A stretch of 64,000 nucleotides of DNA from Eopsaltria australis. Lineage: Eukaryota; Chordata; Aves; Passeriformes; Petroicidae. The notes beneath the pieces are model-generated. The model was given only the letters and a program-made list of their open reading frames with translations, did not search any database and had not been told where the DNA came from. Below are positions 23,501 to 35,005 of this stretch, one piece after another; positions within the stretch are counted from its first letter, which is position 1, and the number at the start of each line of letters is the position of its first letter. Both the position numbers and the translations under genes were made by a program. The DNA lies in NCBI GenBank assembly GCA_034509425.1, contig JAVTVJ010000076.1, positions 3,100,001 through 3,164,000 of the forward strand, given 5' to 3'.

Positions 23501-26500
23501 TATAGTGTCTAAGTGTTTGACAAACACATAAAAATACACAGAAGTCAAGCACTTAGCTGCCCCAAGAGGATGGGTTTCCCTCTGTCTCTGCCAGGAACAT
23601 CCATAAACCCTATTATTCATGTGCCGCGTAGCTTAGTAACAATTAAACTGAAGTCTTTGCTTTCTATACGGAGAGCCCTGACCTGTTGTCTCCATCCACA
23701 ACCTGAACCTCACAGGATATGCTATATTTTATCCCATTTCTCTTTTTCTGCCCTCATTTTTTTATAGAACTGCATATTATGGGCTGCAGTTTTGACTTGT
23801 GTCGCATTTTCACTTGGTTTACCACCTTCAGATGGATGTCCTTTGCTCTGACATCTTTATTCTGTGTAAAATATCAGAAGCTAAGGAGCTGTGAAGTCTT
23901 GGTTTGGACTGTAATAACAGTGCATAAGCCTAAGACCCCAGCCTGAGTTTTGGAGTGGAGATCATTGAGCCCAAATGAATCATGGCACACATGGTGGAGA
24001 TGGTGCTCTGTCTTCTGCCCATTGAGTCTCTTGGCCTGGATGTCCAGCACTGCTCTTGACCTTTCTACTTGTTGAGGAAGGATGAGTTCAAAATTACTTA
24101 GGAAAGCGGCAGCCAGGGCAACATAAATTTATTCACCCGTGCCATTCTTCCCTCTTTCTTGTGTTGGTTTAGGGAGTTGAAGACAGATTATGAAAACAGA
24201 TGAAGCTGTAAATTTTCTTCTCATGACAATACTATAAAATCTAAGGAAAATGGATTCTTCTGGGCTTTGTTTTTTCATCTTCGCTGGAGATAGCACACCG
24301 AGAGTTTGGAGGTCCTCCTGAGCCTGGCTGAGGATTGCCTTGAAAAGTAGACTGTACCTGCTGAGTTACCATCCACCCTGCCTTTGGGATTGGAAGCCCA
24401 TGTTGATGAATGCTGTTTAGTCCCAGAATTACCAGAGGGCTGATATGTACCTATTACTGTGCCAGGCTTGGAGTCATGTACATTGAAACTAAGTTGAAAG
24501 GGGAGACCTGAACCTTTTTTATTTTCTTTATTATTGTGACTTGATGACATGTAGGAAATAGGGCAGAACTTGGAGAACATTTGTTCTGAGAATGACAGCA
24601 ACTGTCAAAATTGTAAGACAATTACACTAATCTATCCTCTCCTAATAATGGGCACATCAATCTGGCCATGCTGGAAACCTGTTAAAAATAAATGGTCTTT
24701 CAGAGTGATTTCTTTATTTTCTCTTTCTCCCTCTCTGAATGGTAACTGAGACCTGTATAGGCAAACCGTAGAATATGAAGCATTTCTGGGGGGAGGGTGG
24801 GCAGGGGAAGAGGGAAAAGGAGTGGGGAAGAGCTTTGGTGAGAAAAGAATTACCAAACCAGTGGAGAACAAGGCATCAGAGGAGAAAATTGTCTTTTTGC
24901 CTATTAATCTGGAATTAGCATACTTGAGCTACAGCTTGACCTTCAGGATTGCTCATCAAATGGGAGTGTTAGTTCAATAAACACCCCCTCCTGGTGTGCC
25001 TGAAGACTCCCTACAAGTTGTATCTTTCCAGAAACTTCCCAGGAGACTCTCAGAGGAGAGTCCACATATAAAAAGGAGTGGTTTTGACTACTCTGATGCA
25101 AGGTATATCCTGAAAATAGGTTGATGAGGGTTTTGACTGCTTGACCACCGTGACAGGGTTGTGGTGGTGGGATGTGCCAACGCACTTCGTGTTCTCTTGA
25201 GCTGGCTTGAAAAAGGTGCTTAGAAAAGTTGCTGCTAAAATAAAACTGGAGAAGGAGTAAAGGATGCAAGCTTGCAATGAGCGGGAGACAGAAATCCTAG
25301 GCGTTTGCAGTCTCTTGCCAAATTTATCCATCTCTTTTCCCACTTTCTCTCTCCATTTCTGAGGAATGATGCTTAGCAGTTACTTTCTGTCTTCGAAGGT
25401 AATAGATGTGAGCATCTGTGATGTGGCAGTTTTTCATTTGAACTGTTATTAGCATGTGTTGGAGATATATATTCAAGCAAAGTGACACTTAAAATATATT
25501 CCATGTTGTATGCCAGTATCCTGTAGAAAGACCTGATGTATCAGTAACCAAAATTAGCCGTGGAGCCACACCATCATGTAATCTTCTCAGTGAAATCACA
25601 GACCACTACATAGCAATTTTCTTAGGTACTTGTAATGCTCTTATGCATACTGATTTTCCCTTCCCACTATCCCACGTAGCTGCTTCTTCAGTAAACTTTG
25701 ACTGATATGCCCTAACCAACACTGCAGGCTCTTTTGGCTCTGTTAAGGTACAAGTCTCTCTCTGCTTTTGAGCCAGCTCTGTCCCTAAGCTGCCAAGCCA
25801 GAGCAGTGGGGGAGGGTTTTCTTGCTGCAGAGAAGGGACCAAAGCGTGGTAAGTCAATCTGCACTGGGAGAAGTGGTTGGAGGTGTTGTGTAGAAAAGCT
25901 TCTTGAGAAGAGCTCTATTCTGTGTTCATGCTCAGTGTGAGCAGGATAGGGATGAGACACATATCATGGAGCCCTGAGCACCTGGTAGGATGGACTGCAT
26001 CAAGCTGGCAGCAGCATCAGCCCAGGCTGACTCAGTGGGGCAGGCAGATGCCCCAGGAGCTGTACTGCACTACCTGTAGCTGCCTTGGGAATCACAACCA
26101 AGCACTTAGAGCTGAGTAGTATGAATTTCTTCCAATGTTATTTTTAATTTTATTTTTATTTCAGTTCATTCTAGAAGGAGCTCCTTCCTCCCCAGTAAAT
26201 TACAGATCTTTCTAATGCTACAGTCAGAAGCATGAAAAGTGTCTCAGCTGCTTTAACTAAGCTTGCCTGAGTGATTGTGTCTGCCATGAAGCCATGGTAA
26301 CAGATGCTTTATCATGGTATGGTCAGTGGTCAGAGCCTTCTGGACCCTGATGAGATTTATGTGGTCTGTGCTGATATTTGTAGCTTCACTGTTGTGAACA
26401 GCAGTGCTGTTTGGTCTTGTTTAAAATTAGTTTAGGTTTGCTTCTCTGTGCTGCAGTCAGATTTTGGATACAGTGTCACTCACCAGCCTGCTTGTACAGG

Positions 26501-29500
26501 GCAAGGGCATCTCTGGTGGGAATGGTAAGAAATAACTATTGTTTTCTAAGTCTGTGTTCTATCATATTCTGTAGAATCTTGCTCAGGAGGATATGTTTTG
26601 CAGACCCACTGAATAGGGACTTTAAAAATGTGAAAATTAGATCCAGTCAAGATTGTTTGGTCACTTGAAATAAAGTGCCTTTAGAGAGTTTGTCAGCATC
26701 ATGAGGATGTAAACAAGGCTTCCCAATTCCCAGTTCAACAAAGCACGGTTGCTTTGGCACAGAGTGCAGTGAGCCCCTCATGCCTAGTTGGGAGGTGTGA
26801 ACGCTTTCTAAGAGCTGGGGCATGGAAGGGATGCAGTGGGCACTGCAGCTCCATTTCGGATTGTTGGACCTCCGTGGTGGATGCTGTCAGGGAGGTAATC
26901 ACCCAGCCCCACAGACTGGCAGCTGCACATTACTGAAACCCAATTTTCAAATAGGAAATTGGCCTTTTATCTTTGGTACTTGCTACATAATGGTGCAGAG
27001 CATTAGTCAGCTGAACCTCACCATGGTTTACTGCCTGGTTGTAAATTGTAATTGGCTGACTAACCTCCTCTGATGTTAAGTGCCTTAAAAGGTTGTTTTT
27101 CCTTTATTTTAGTTTAGGTTTGGTTTCTGGCTTTATGTGTTTTCTCTGTTTATTCTGATACTAAAATGTAATTAGAAATTAAAAAGAACAAAGCAAACCT
27201 CCAACCTTACTGATGTACATTAACATGAATCATCATCTCTTGAAAGTGTGTTTAATCCAGAGCTCTGCAACCTGATATACATCCCCTTCATTTGGTAAAT
27301 ATTTAAAATATCCACAGACATTTTTTCACATTCTTGAGCAAAGACCACATCACCACGTGTTCAACCTTGTTTCTGTTTTTGAGCGTTGATGTTATGAGGC
27401 TGGGGTGTGTTAAATGTTTTCTCTTCTTTTGTAATTTCTAGTATATATTGTACTATTATGAAAACAGATATGAAGAAGGAAATAAAAGCCTACCAATTTA
27501 TTTCCCTTTTAATAATCAAAATGAGTGTATTAGAAAGAAAATGTAAGCAACTTCAAATAGTGCCAAAGGCTGTAGTCCTTGAGAACAGTTAAATTGGGAG
27601 GTTTATGTAATGAACGGAGTTGATGATGCCTGTAATAAAGTGGATTAGCTATTAGAAATTCTGTTTCACCATTTATCTTTATGTAGCTAATCTTCCTGTT
27701 TGCAGTTTTGATCATGTGTTCTTGGGGGTACCCAGATAAATTATGGTTGTCCAAAGAGATGGCACATTCTAGTTGTCCAAAATGCTTGCTCTTCCCACCA
27801 GTGTAGTTTCCAAAGGAGACGAGAAAAAAATTCATAGCTTTTCCTCTGGATCACATGGTATTGCCCCCTTAGCAATCATTAGTTCTTGCCCTCAGGTAGT
27901 GACAGTGACTTCTTTCTCTTTTGGTAGCAACTCTTTTTCTTTGATGCATCTTTCCATCTTGAACTTCTGCTAGGTGCTCCTTACAGCTTACGTGGAGTTG
28001 CCTTTCATGTGAATAAAGCAAATTCTGAGAACAGTGCTTCTTCCTCCGAATTATTTTAGGCTAAATAAGTCTGTTTCTGTGGATTCTGTTTGTGTGATTA
28101 TCAGGGCTCCATGTCTGATGGTGGCAGCAGTGGTGACTTGTGTGGGGTGATGCTGATCTCCGAGGGCTGTTCTGCCAGGCGGGGTGTGCAGAGGCTGTCT
28201 GGGGAGAACGAGGCCTGCAGGCAGCACAGGCAGCTCACCAGGACGTCTGTGCATGGCAGTCTCTTTCTAGGAGCCTCTTGCCCAGGTCAGGACTGCAGCA
28301 CATCCCTCTTTCCCTGCCTCCAGCAACAGAAGTGCTTTTTTTGTTGGCAGCCAGGGATCAGGACCTTCACTGTGGCATTCAACATTTTTAAGAGGACATT
28401 GACCAACGACTTGGTCTGATCCTCGCATACTGGCTTATTTTGGGAAATGTTCTCTATCCCTTTTTCTTCACACATATGAGGTGTCCTTTCACTGGATTCC
28501 CCACTGGCTTGAAATATCCTACCAAACAGGCACTATAATTCTAATTGTTGAATGATCTTTAAATAATTTTCTAGTAAAATAGTGTGAATTTTTATTTTTA
28601 ATAGAACTTGACAGTAAATACGCACGTGGATTTTTTAAGGAGCACAGGAGTTCCTCACATACCATGAATAGTGCTTTGATTCAAACTTGAGTAGTCTAGA
28701 ATGGTGCTGATAGTTTTTAAGGAACAAAGCTTTACGTTAAAGGTATGTCAAATTCAGTTGATTGTGTTTGAAACAAGAACATTCTGTGCAAGTACGGGAC
28801 TTGAAAAGCCTGGAATCAGTTTCCTGCTACTCTCCAACACATTTTGCATCTCCTTGGGGAGGCAATTTAGGCTTTCAGTCATCAAATCATCATCTCCAAA
28901 ATGGGGATAGTAAAGACGTTTCTAGTGCCTGGGAGTGTTGAGATGACAGACCAACTGATGTATCATTTATGGGTTCCAAGAACCCTTATGTGCCCCTGTG
29001 TGGCTGTAAACCTCAACCTTTCCCAAAATGCAGCTACCCACAGGGCCTCCATAGCCAGTGTAGATTCAGTGCATTATATCCTTACTAAAGTGGTTTTTTG
29101 TGTAAACAGTTTGATTGCCAGGGTGAGTGTATGTATGTGTTCATTCACTCTGATGTTGTCCCGGAGCAATCGCCAAGGGATTTGATCGCCTTGCCGAGAG
29201 AAATGTACAAGGTTTAGGCCACTTTCAGGGACAGTGCAGCCAATTAGCATTGCCCCCTAATTCAGGGTAGGGGACTGAAAGAGAAATATAATTTTGCTAA
29301 CTCTGGACTATCAGGGATAGTCCAGCGATCTCTGTACCTCATTTTAAATCTAGTTTGCCATGCTGTGGTGCTGGATCAATAACAAATGTGAAGCATGATG
29401 ATCTACATAAATTCCTGTGATTTCCAGTGAATATTTTTTATTCTCTTTCAAATTGTCATCCAGTGTTGTCTTTCTTAGTGCTGTGTTAATCAGGAGTTCT

Positions 29501-29880
29501 TCTTCCCTGACCCTTTTTGCTCAAAAAAACCATGTCAGCTACAAGATATTTGTGAAGTGCATAATCTCCACCACAAATACAGGTGCAAGTACATGAGCTT
29601 GGAGTTACTGTAGCTCAAAAAACTTGCCTTCATGTCTGTAAGCAATATAGCTGCACTCTTTTGGATCTTCCCATGTAAATAAACCCTTTATTTGTGATAC
29701 CTCTTGGGATAGTTGACTGCTTGGGATTTTTGCATGCCCCACATTTATCTAACTGTGAAGGATGTTACTTGGCGTCATAAAGAATTTGTGACAAATGGTG
29801 TGATATTTGGATCGACTGCTGGTAGTTACTAACAGAAATTTGTCCTGCTGCTGGGTTTTTTTTCTCTGTTAGCTAGAGGG
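20521..29880. other. Non-coding stretch, no gene recognised
   Basis: More than 9 kb without a recognisable gene or CR1 element. It holds T-run low-complexity spots (20.81 and 20.89 kb) and many short overlapping ORFs on both strands, none with a domain or convincing splice context. It is either intergenic or 5' intronic relative to FAT3. Confidence 0.5.
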
Positions 29881-30000
29881 AGAATCATAACCTTAACATT
29901 ATTTAATTGGAGACCTTTTGAGTTAATTAATTTAACTCTTCACTGCCTTTGATCGCATGGTTTTATGAGTATTTTTAATTGATCTTATTTGTATGGAAAT
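29880..30000. promoter_or_regulatory. Homeodomain-motif cluster with inverted repeat
   Basis: The block contains TTTAATTGG, a 19-bp near-palindrome GAGTTAATTAATTTAACTC (perfect 7-bp arms at 29,920-29,926 and 29,932-29,938) and TTTAATTGATC. These are repeated TAAT/ATTA homeodomain cores. The spacing could suit paired homeodomain dimers. This is motif-level evidence only. Confidence 0.25.
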
Positions 30001-31160
30001 GTAATCTAACAGTAGTTTAACAAGATGGATTCAAACCAATGGTCAACCCAGCTGTTCAATCAAGGATATTGCTCAGTGCTATTTATTGGGTTTAATTTGA
30101 AGATCATGGCCACCCCAGAAACAAAAAAGGAAAAGCAGCTACTGGTGCTGAAATCCTGTAATTGTAGGCAGTTTCACTGATGGATACTCCTAGCTTGGAA
30201 TTGTACTGACTACAGCAAATAAATGTGGCTTTCTTTCCTTTCCACTGAGTTTTACAAATACAAATAGAAATAAGGAAAGGGAGAGGGGAGCACTTAACCT
30301 GTGAAATTCAGTCCAGTAGAATTTAAGAAAACCACCCTTTTATTCTTAGATTAATGGCTTTGCAGGCAGACTCTATCAGTTGTGGGCTGTATTGTATTAA
30401 TTTGCAACTGCAAGAGTTAATGCTAGTAATTGCTTTTCCTCTACAGAGAGAGCCTGTAGTAGATTGTTTTTACATGGCAATCTGTGATTGATAGATCAGG
30501 GAAAACAGGACCAAAGAAGGTTACTGCCTCCCAACAACTTTCCTCTTCAAATTAAAATAATTTGCAATTTGTAGGATGTCTTGTCACACGTGCTTCAGGA
30601 ATGAAGCAGTAAACACACTAGGCTGCATTCCCTTAAAGCAATGAACCTCTTACTGCCTTTCTTTCACCAAACCAAACAAGTCATGTTGTTGGGAGTCCAT
30701 TGAAAACAAGTGTGCTGGTGAAACAGTCCCCAGACCCCTTCAGCAAACTTCCTGTACGGTCAGGCAGCGGACCTGATGAAAGAGCCTGTTTGTGAACCTT
30801 TGGATTCCTTCCATTGATTTGTAAATCCACTTTATTAAAGTACTGCCGAAGCTAGTGAAATGAGCAGCCGAGGGCTCCCATCAAGTTCCTAACAAATATC
30901 TGATGCAGCTTGGATCACTGGCACTGGCACATGCTTTTGAAATTGTTTTTTTCTGCTGCGTTGGATCATTTCAAGACTGGGGGAGTAGAGACGTAGGAGG
31001 AAAAATGCAGTCTCCATCAGCCACACATTACATGGCTGCTTTATTTTTCAATGCTGCTAAAACTCCTCTTACTTAATATCGATCATACCAAGGAGCCAGC
31101 AAAGTACAGTGTTAATTGGGTCCACTGGAATTCTTGTCCCCTGGGAGAGAGAGCTTCCTA

Positions 31161-31225
31161 GGCAGGGAGGGCGGAGGGAAGGAGGGAGGGAGGGAGAGAA
31201 GGAGGGAGGCAGGCAGGGAGGAGGG
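31161..31225 (+). repeat. Purine-rich (GGGA)n tract
   Basis: About 65 bp of almost uninterrupted G/A on the + strand in GGGA/GGAG units, with several GGG runs. Such tracts can form triplex or G-quadruplex structures. It lies some 20 bp upstream of a TATA-like sequence (ATAAAA at 31,243-31,248), just before the proposed FAT3 5' exon. Confidence 0.85.
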
Positions 31226-31274
31226 GACCCACTGTGCGCAGCATAAAATGTAAGTGCACTAGACATCAAGGCTT
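31226..31274 (+). promoter_or_regulatory. FAT3: Candidate FAT3 proximal promoter (TATA-like)
   Basis: A TATA-like ATAAAA occurs at 31,243-31,248, preceded by the purine tract and followed within about 60 bp by CpG-containing sequence (GCATCGCTGGG, then CAGTCGCGGCGG). If it is functional, transcription would start near 31,270-31,280. The call rests on layout only: promoter-like DNA, pyrimidine-rich leader and strong donors on the same strand as FAT3, about 20 kb upstream. No transcript supports it here. Confidence 0.3.
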
Positions 31275-32048
31275 CTGCTTGCATCGCTGGGAAGCAGTCG
31301 CGGCGGTTCCCACCCGCCCCCCTTTCAGAAATTAGCCAACTATTTTTTTTTTCTTTCTTTTTTTTTTCTGTCTAGTAGTTGGTCTTGAATTAACAGCTCC
31401 TTTCTTTTCTTTTTCTTTGCTTTTTCTTTCCCCCCCCCACCATTTGCGGAGGGCTTTTTTTTATTTGAATTGTTTTCCTCTCCTTTCTGCAAAGCTGCAA
31501 AAGCTCTGCTTTGAAAACTGCTGCCCCAGAGTGCAGTTGCTTAGCTGTCCTGTCAGCATTGTTCTAATGCTCATTCCATATGTATGTCACATAGGAGCAG
31601 TACCCTCCTCCTCTCCCTTCCCCCCATCCATGCATTTGATTTTTTCCCCCTAAAGACCGATTTTTTTTTTTATTTTTCCGAAGGAGCTTGCAAACAGGGA
31701 AATTCAAACTGAATGTTTCTGTGCTATGGTTACTTACATAGCCAAGACCACATTTCTCTTAGAAAAAGTGTTTGCTCTGTTCCTTCTTTTCCCTACTCCC
31801 TCTTTTTCTCCCCTATAAGCACAAAGGCTTTAAAAACTAAGATCTATAGTTCCTTTTGCTTTTTTTTTTTTTTGCGTTACCGTGACAGCATGTATCTCTG
31901 TTGCTGAAGAATGAAGGAGGCAGGCTGGAGGTTTTTTATGTTCAGTGCTTTTGGGACCACTAAAAAGAAGTCTGCAGAGAAATACGTACAGCAACTGTGC
32001 CAACTGAGTTTCTCATGACTGTTATCTGTCACTTATTCTGACTAAAAG
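31275..32048 (+). other. FAT3: Candidate 5' non-coding exon of FAT3 (ends at a strong donor)
   Basis: The segment ends at CTAAAAG|GTAAGG, with GT at 32,049-32,050, a near-consensus donor. The left edge is uncertain: it may start at a cap site near 31,275. Alternatively, a 160-nt internal exon may start at 31,889, after a T-rich tract ending in GTGACAG. The 31.32-31.88 kb part is strongly pyrimidine-rich. Two short upstream ORFs lie in its last 160 nt (31,890-31,907 and 31,911-32,018). Splicing to 52,190 cannot extend the FAT3 protein, because exon 52,190 has an in-frame TGA at 52,192-52,194. This exon would therefore be leader only. Inference from splice motifs and position. Confidence 0.35.
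31911..32018 (+). other. Upstream ORF, 35 codons, in the candidate 5' exon
   Basis: ATG at 31,911 opens a 35-residue frame closed by TGA at 32,016-32,018, wholly inside the proposed leader exon. The peptide starts MKEAGWRFFMFSAFG and continues with a basic TTKKK stretch. A five-codon uORF (ATG 31,890, TGA 31,905-31,907) precedes it in the same frame, only 3 nt away. If the exon is real these would reduce initiation at the FAT3 ATG. No known peptide family is recognised. Confidence 0.25.
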
Positions 32049-32460
32049 GTAAGGGGTTCTTTAGTATTTTTGTTAAAGTCTTTGTGCATTGTTTGTGTGG
32101 TGTCATTTGACATGTGCAACTCCGTGGCTCAGGAGGGAGGTGGGTTGTGAAGATTTTTGTGTTAAGGTATTATAGGTCACCCAAGCAAAGCTCTTTGCAT
32201 CCAGAGGAGAAAAAAAGATCTTGTTTCTTGGGATTGTTTCCCTTTTCATCTCAAATGGTTTCTCCAGCTTAGCTCGCTACTGATTGAGACATAAAGCTGG
32301 GGAATTATCGCTGCTGCTTATCTTTCCTGGTGCTCTTTCTCTACCTAGGGAGCACACGCACCCAGTTGCTGTGTGCGTGCGCAGATGTGGGGCAAGGCAC
32401 AGCCCCGGTGCATGGCAAATACTTGGCAACATGCACATTCCCCTCTCTTACTGTAACTAA

Positions 32461-32484
32461 ATGTCTTCAAGTACCCTTCGCAAG
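32461..32484 (+). other. Second candidate donor with an 8-codon open frame (alternative leader exon)
   Basis: TAA-ATG at 32,458-32,463 opens the frame MSSSTLRK, which runs directly into the strong donor CGCAAG|GTAAGA (GT at 32,485-32,486) in phase 0. Joined to the acceptor before 52,190, the frame would read five more residues (GERMM) and stop at the TGA that overlaps the FAT3 start. It would therefore be a spliced uORF, not an alternative FAT3 N-terminus. The donor match could be chance. Confidence 0.2.
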
Positions 32485-34184
32485 GTAAGAATGCCTTAGT
32501 TCAGCACACTGCAGCTTATGCCTGTTTAAAATTATTACTTGGATTACAGTGCATACTGTGGAAAGTTATTAGTTTCCACAGAGACCAGTTTAATTGGGGG
32601 GTATGTGTGCAGCGGTTCTGTTTTGTGCTTTCCATACACTGCTTGTGGGGGAGTATGAAATGTTATTTTCTTCTTAATTCTTGGGAAGGATGAAGTTTAC
32701 ACTGTCTGTTAGGCATAGCAAATGAAGTTATAGCTGAAATCGATTAAAGCTGTGGAGAAGCATAGCCTTACAAGGCTCTTCAACTTACAATGAGAGTCAG
32801 AAGATACTTTATTAAAATATTTTTTTGCTCTGCATTGTAATATGCAGAATTGTAAGCAGGAAGGCATCTTTACCAAGCAGAATTAGCAGTGAATGATGCC
32901 TGGACTCTGGATCATTATGTCATTTACATGTTAGAAACCTGTTTAATCCACAACCTTGGAGTGCACTGCTTTTTTGTATGTGAGTGCTGGATACATCTTT
33001 CAACAGCCTCTTAGTTCAAGAGGGCATTGTTTTATTAAAATGTGTTAATGTGTTTCTGTGTTGCAGGCAGGCAGAAGTGCTCTCTGTAACTGTCCCCTTA
33101 GCTGTGACACAGCCTGTTATTTGGCATTTTGGAAAGGGCTGATTTTGGGGCTTGCTTTGCTTTCTTTCACAGTTATTTGTGTTCTTACTTCTTAGTTGTT
33201 AGTTCTCTGCATGGAAAATGCATCCTAAGGGTGCTCATTTCTCAGGCTTTGCAGTCATAAGTGGCTGAGACAGTTGAGCAACCTGATTTAGTGGTGTCGC
33301 TTTACCAGGAATGTTGCATTGCTAATTTGAATAACCAGGAATGCCATCAAATATGTAATTACTTTAAAAACAGTCTGAAAATACAAAGTGTGAAGGAAGA
33401 GAGAAAAGTCCTGTCTGCAGGCATTTTCTTTCTTTACTGTAGCTGTTTGTAATGTTATTTCAAAATTGGATATTTCCTAACACATGCTCTGTGTCTCTTA
33501 TTTTTCCATTATTGTTGCTTTATATCAGCACTGCAAAAACAGTCATTTAGATAACAGGTTTTCATTGATATCCTTTTTATAATATAGAAAGCAGTATAAG
33601 AAGCAGTAATAAGTTAAATTGGCATCTGCTAATTATGCTGAATACAGATTGCGAGCTCTTCAAGTCGTCCCTTGCCTTAATGCTGTTAGCATATTTTAGC
33701 ACTGGCAACCAAAGGAAAGAAACTGGAATGTTCCTGCTGGGGGTTTTTTTAGAAAAAAAAAATTATGACTTGAGAAGAAGTGTGAAGTTTTGGGGGTTTT
33801 TAATGTTTCTGTGCTGCTTGTGAACAGAACATCATACACAGTTTGGTAGCACTTGGCAGAATTGTCATCCCTGAAAAACTGACCTGCTTGGTGATCGCTA
33901 GAATTAAATCTGACCCTTTGAGACAAAACCATTGTTGTCTGATACAAAACTTAGTCTTAGGACAGGAAAAGTTCGAGAGTTTTGTTGTCACCAAAAACGT
34001 GATTTTTTTGGATCTTCAAGAGAGACAATTAAAAACACAACTCCTCTGAACTTAGTTGTGGTTCTTCATATTGTATGGCAATATTGCTCACCTCATCTCA
34101 AAACTGGAAGTCTTGGGCTTCCGTGGAAGCAGGAGAGCTGTGCTTCTGCCCAGATGTGCTGGGCTGTGTCCTGTACGTTTTCCC

Positions 34185-34560
34185 GGTGCAGCAGTGGTGC
34201 TGTGGGGCGGTGTCGCGGAGCCAGGAGCGGAGCGCAGGTTGCGGTGGCCGTGCCAGGGCAGGACACGCTCCGTGCCGGCCGCGGGCAGCGCACCCGGGTC
34301 AGCCGCTAGAGGGGAGGCGAGAGCCGCTGATCCCGGTGCCTGGCACCGCCGGGGAGCACCGGGATCGGGTTGATCACGGCTGGGCTTGCACCGAGCGTGG
34401 ACACAGCCGGCATCCCCTGGGTGCCGCGAGCACCCAGCGGGGCTCGCTGGGGCGTGCTGTGGGCTGGTACAGGTGCTCTTCTCGAGGAGCATCCCGCTGC
34501 TGTGGTGGGTGGTGTCCTGAGACAGAGTTAGGCGGAGCAGGAGCGTGCCCACGCTTCGTC
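34185..34560. promoter_or_regulatory. Compact CpG island with strong inverted repeat
   Basis: I count about 32 CpGs between roughly 34,185 and 34,452, in a region otherwise nearly free of CpG. It contains a perfect 11-bp inverted repeat (GATCCCGGTGC at 34,329-34,339 and GCACCGGGATC at 34,356-34,366) around a 16-nt GC-rich spacer. Both strands are open over long frames here, as expected in GC-rich DNA, and no protein domain is seen. It lies about 2.1 kb downstream of the proposed leader exon and abuts a CR1 3' end. It could be an alternative FAT3 promoter, an orphan intragenic island or a GC-rich repeat. Confidence 0.5.
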
Positions 34561-34619
34561 TGCGCTGGAGTTTCTGCCTGTGGATCTGCCCTGCCTCTGT
34601 GCACAGCCTTGCTCTCGCC

Positions 34620-35005
34620 TGGCTCCAGCCTGCAGAAGAGGAGGCTGGGGAAGATCTCATTGTGGTCTTCAGCATCCTCGTGAGAGGAAGCAAAGGGGCA
34701 GGCACGGATCTCCTCTCTGTGGTGGCCTGTGGCAGGAAACGAGGGAATGGCATGAAGCTGCGTTGGGCAGAGTTTAGGCTGGATATCGGGAAAAGGTTCT
34801 TCACCCAGAGGGTGGCTGGGCACTGGCACAGGCTCCCCAGGAAGTGGTCACAGCTCCAAGCCTGACAGAATTCAAGGAGCACTTGGACAGCACTCTAAGG
34901 CACGTGGTCAGATTCTCTGGGGGGCTGTCGTGTGCAGGGCCAGGAGTTTGACTTCAGTGTTCCCCTGGGTCCCTTCCAACTCAGGATAGCCTATGGTTCT
35001 TACCA
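34620..35005 (+). mobile_element. CR1 LINE 3' fragment, sense, about 385 bp
   Basis: Recognisable CR1 phrases occur in order: 'agcctgcagaagaggaggct', 'atctcctctctgtggtggcc', 'cgagggaatggcatgaagct', 'gtttaggctggatatcggga', 'aaaggttcttcacccagagg', 'actggcacaggctccccagg', 'cctgacagaattcaaggagc' and 'gtgtgcagggccaggagttt', ending in 'cccttccaactcaggatag'. The terminal octamer tail is eroded. It is the same orientation as FAT3. No coding remains. It begins directly after the CpG island. Confidence 0.92.

Noticed and set aside
34088..34882. 264-codon open frame on the minus strand, and a 202-codon frame on the plus strand (34,075-34,683)
   Set aside because: Both lie over the CpG island and run into the CR1 fragment. 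GC-rich DNA lacks stop codons, the frames oppose each other, and no domain is recognisable.
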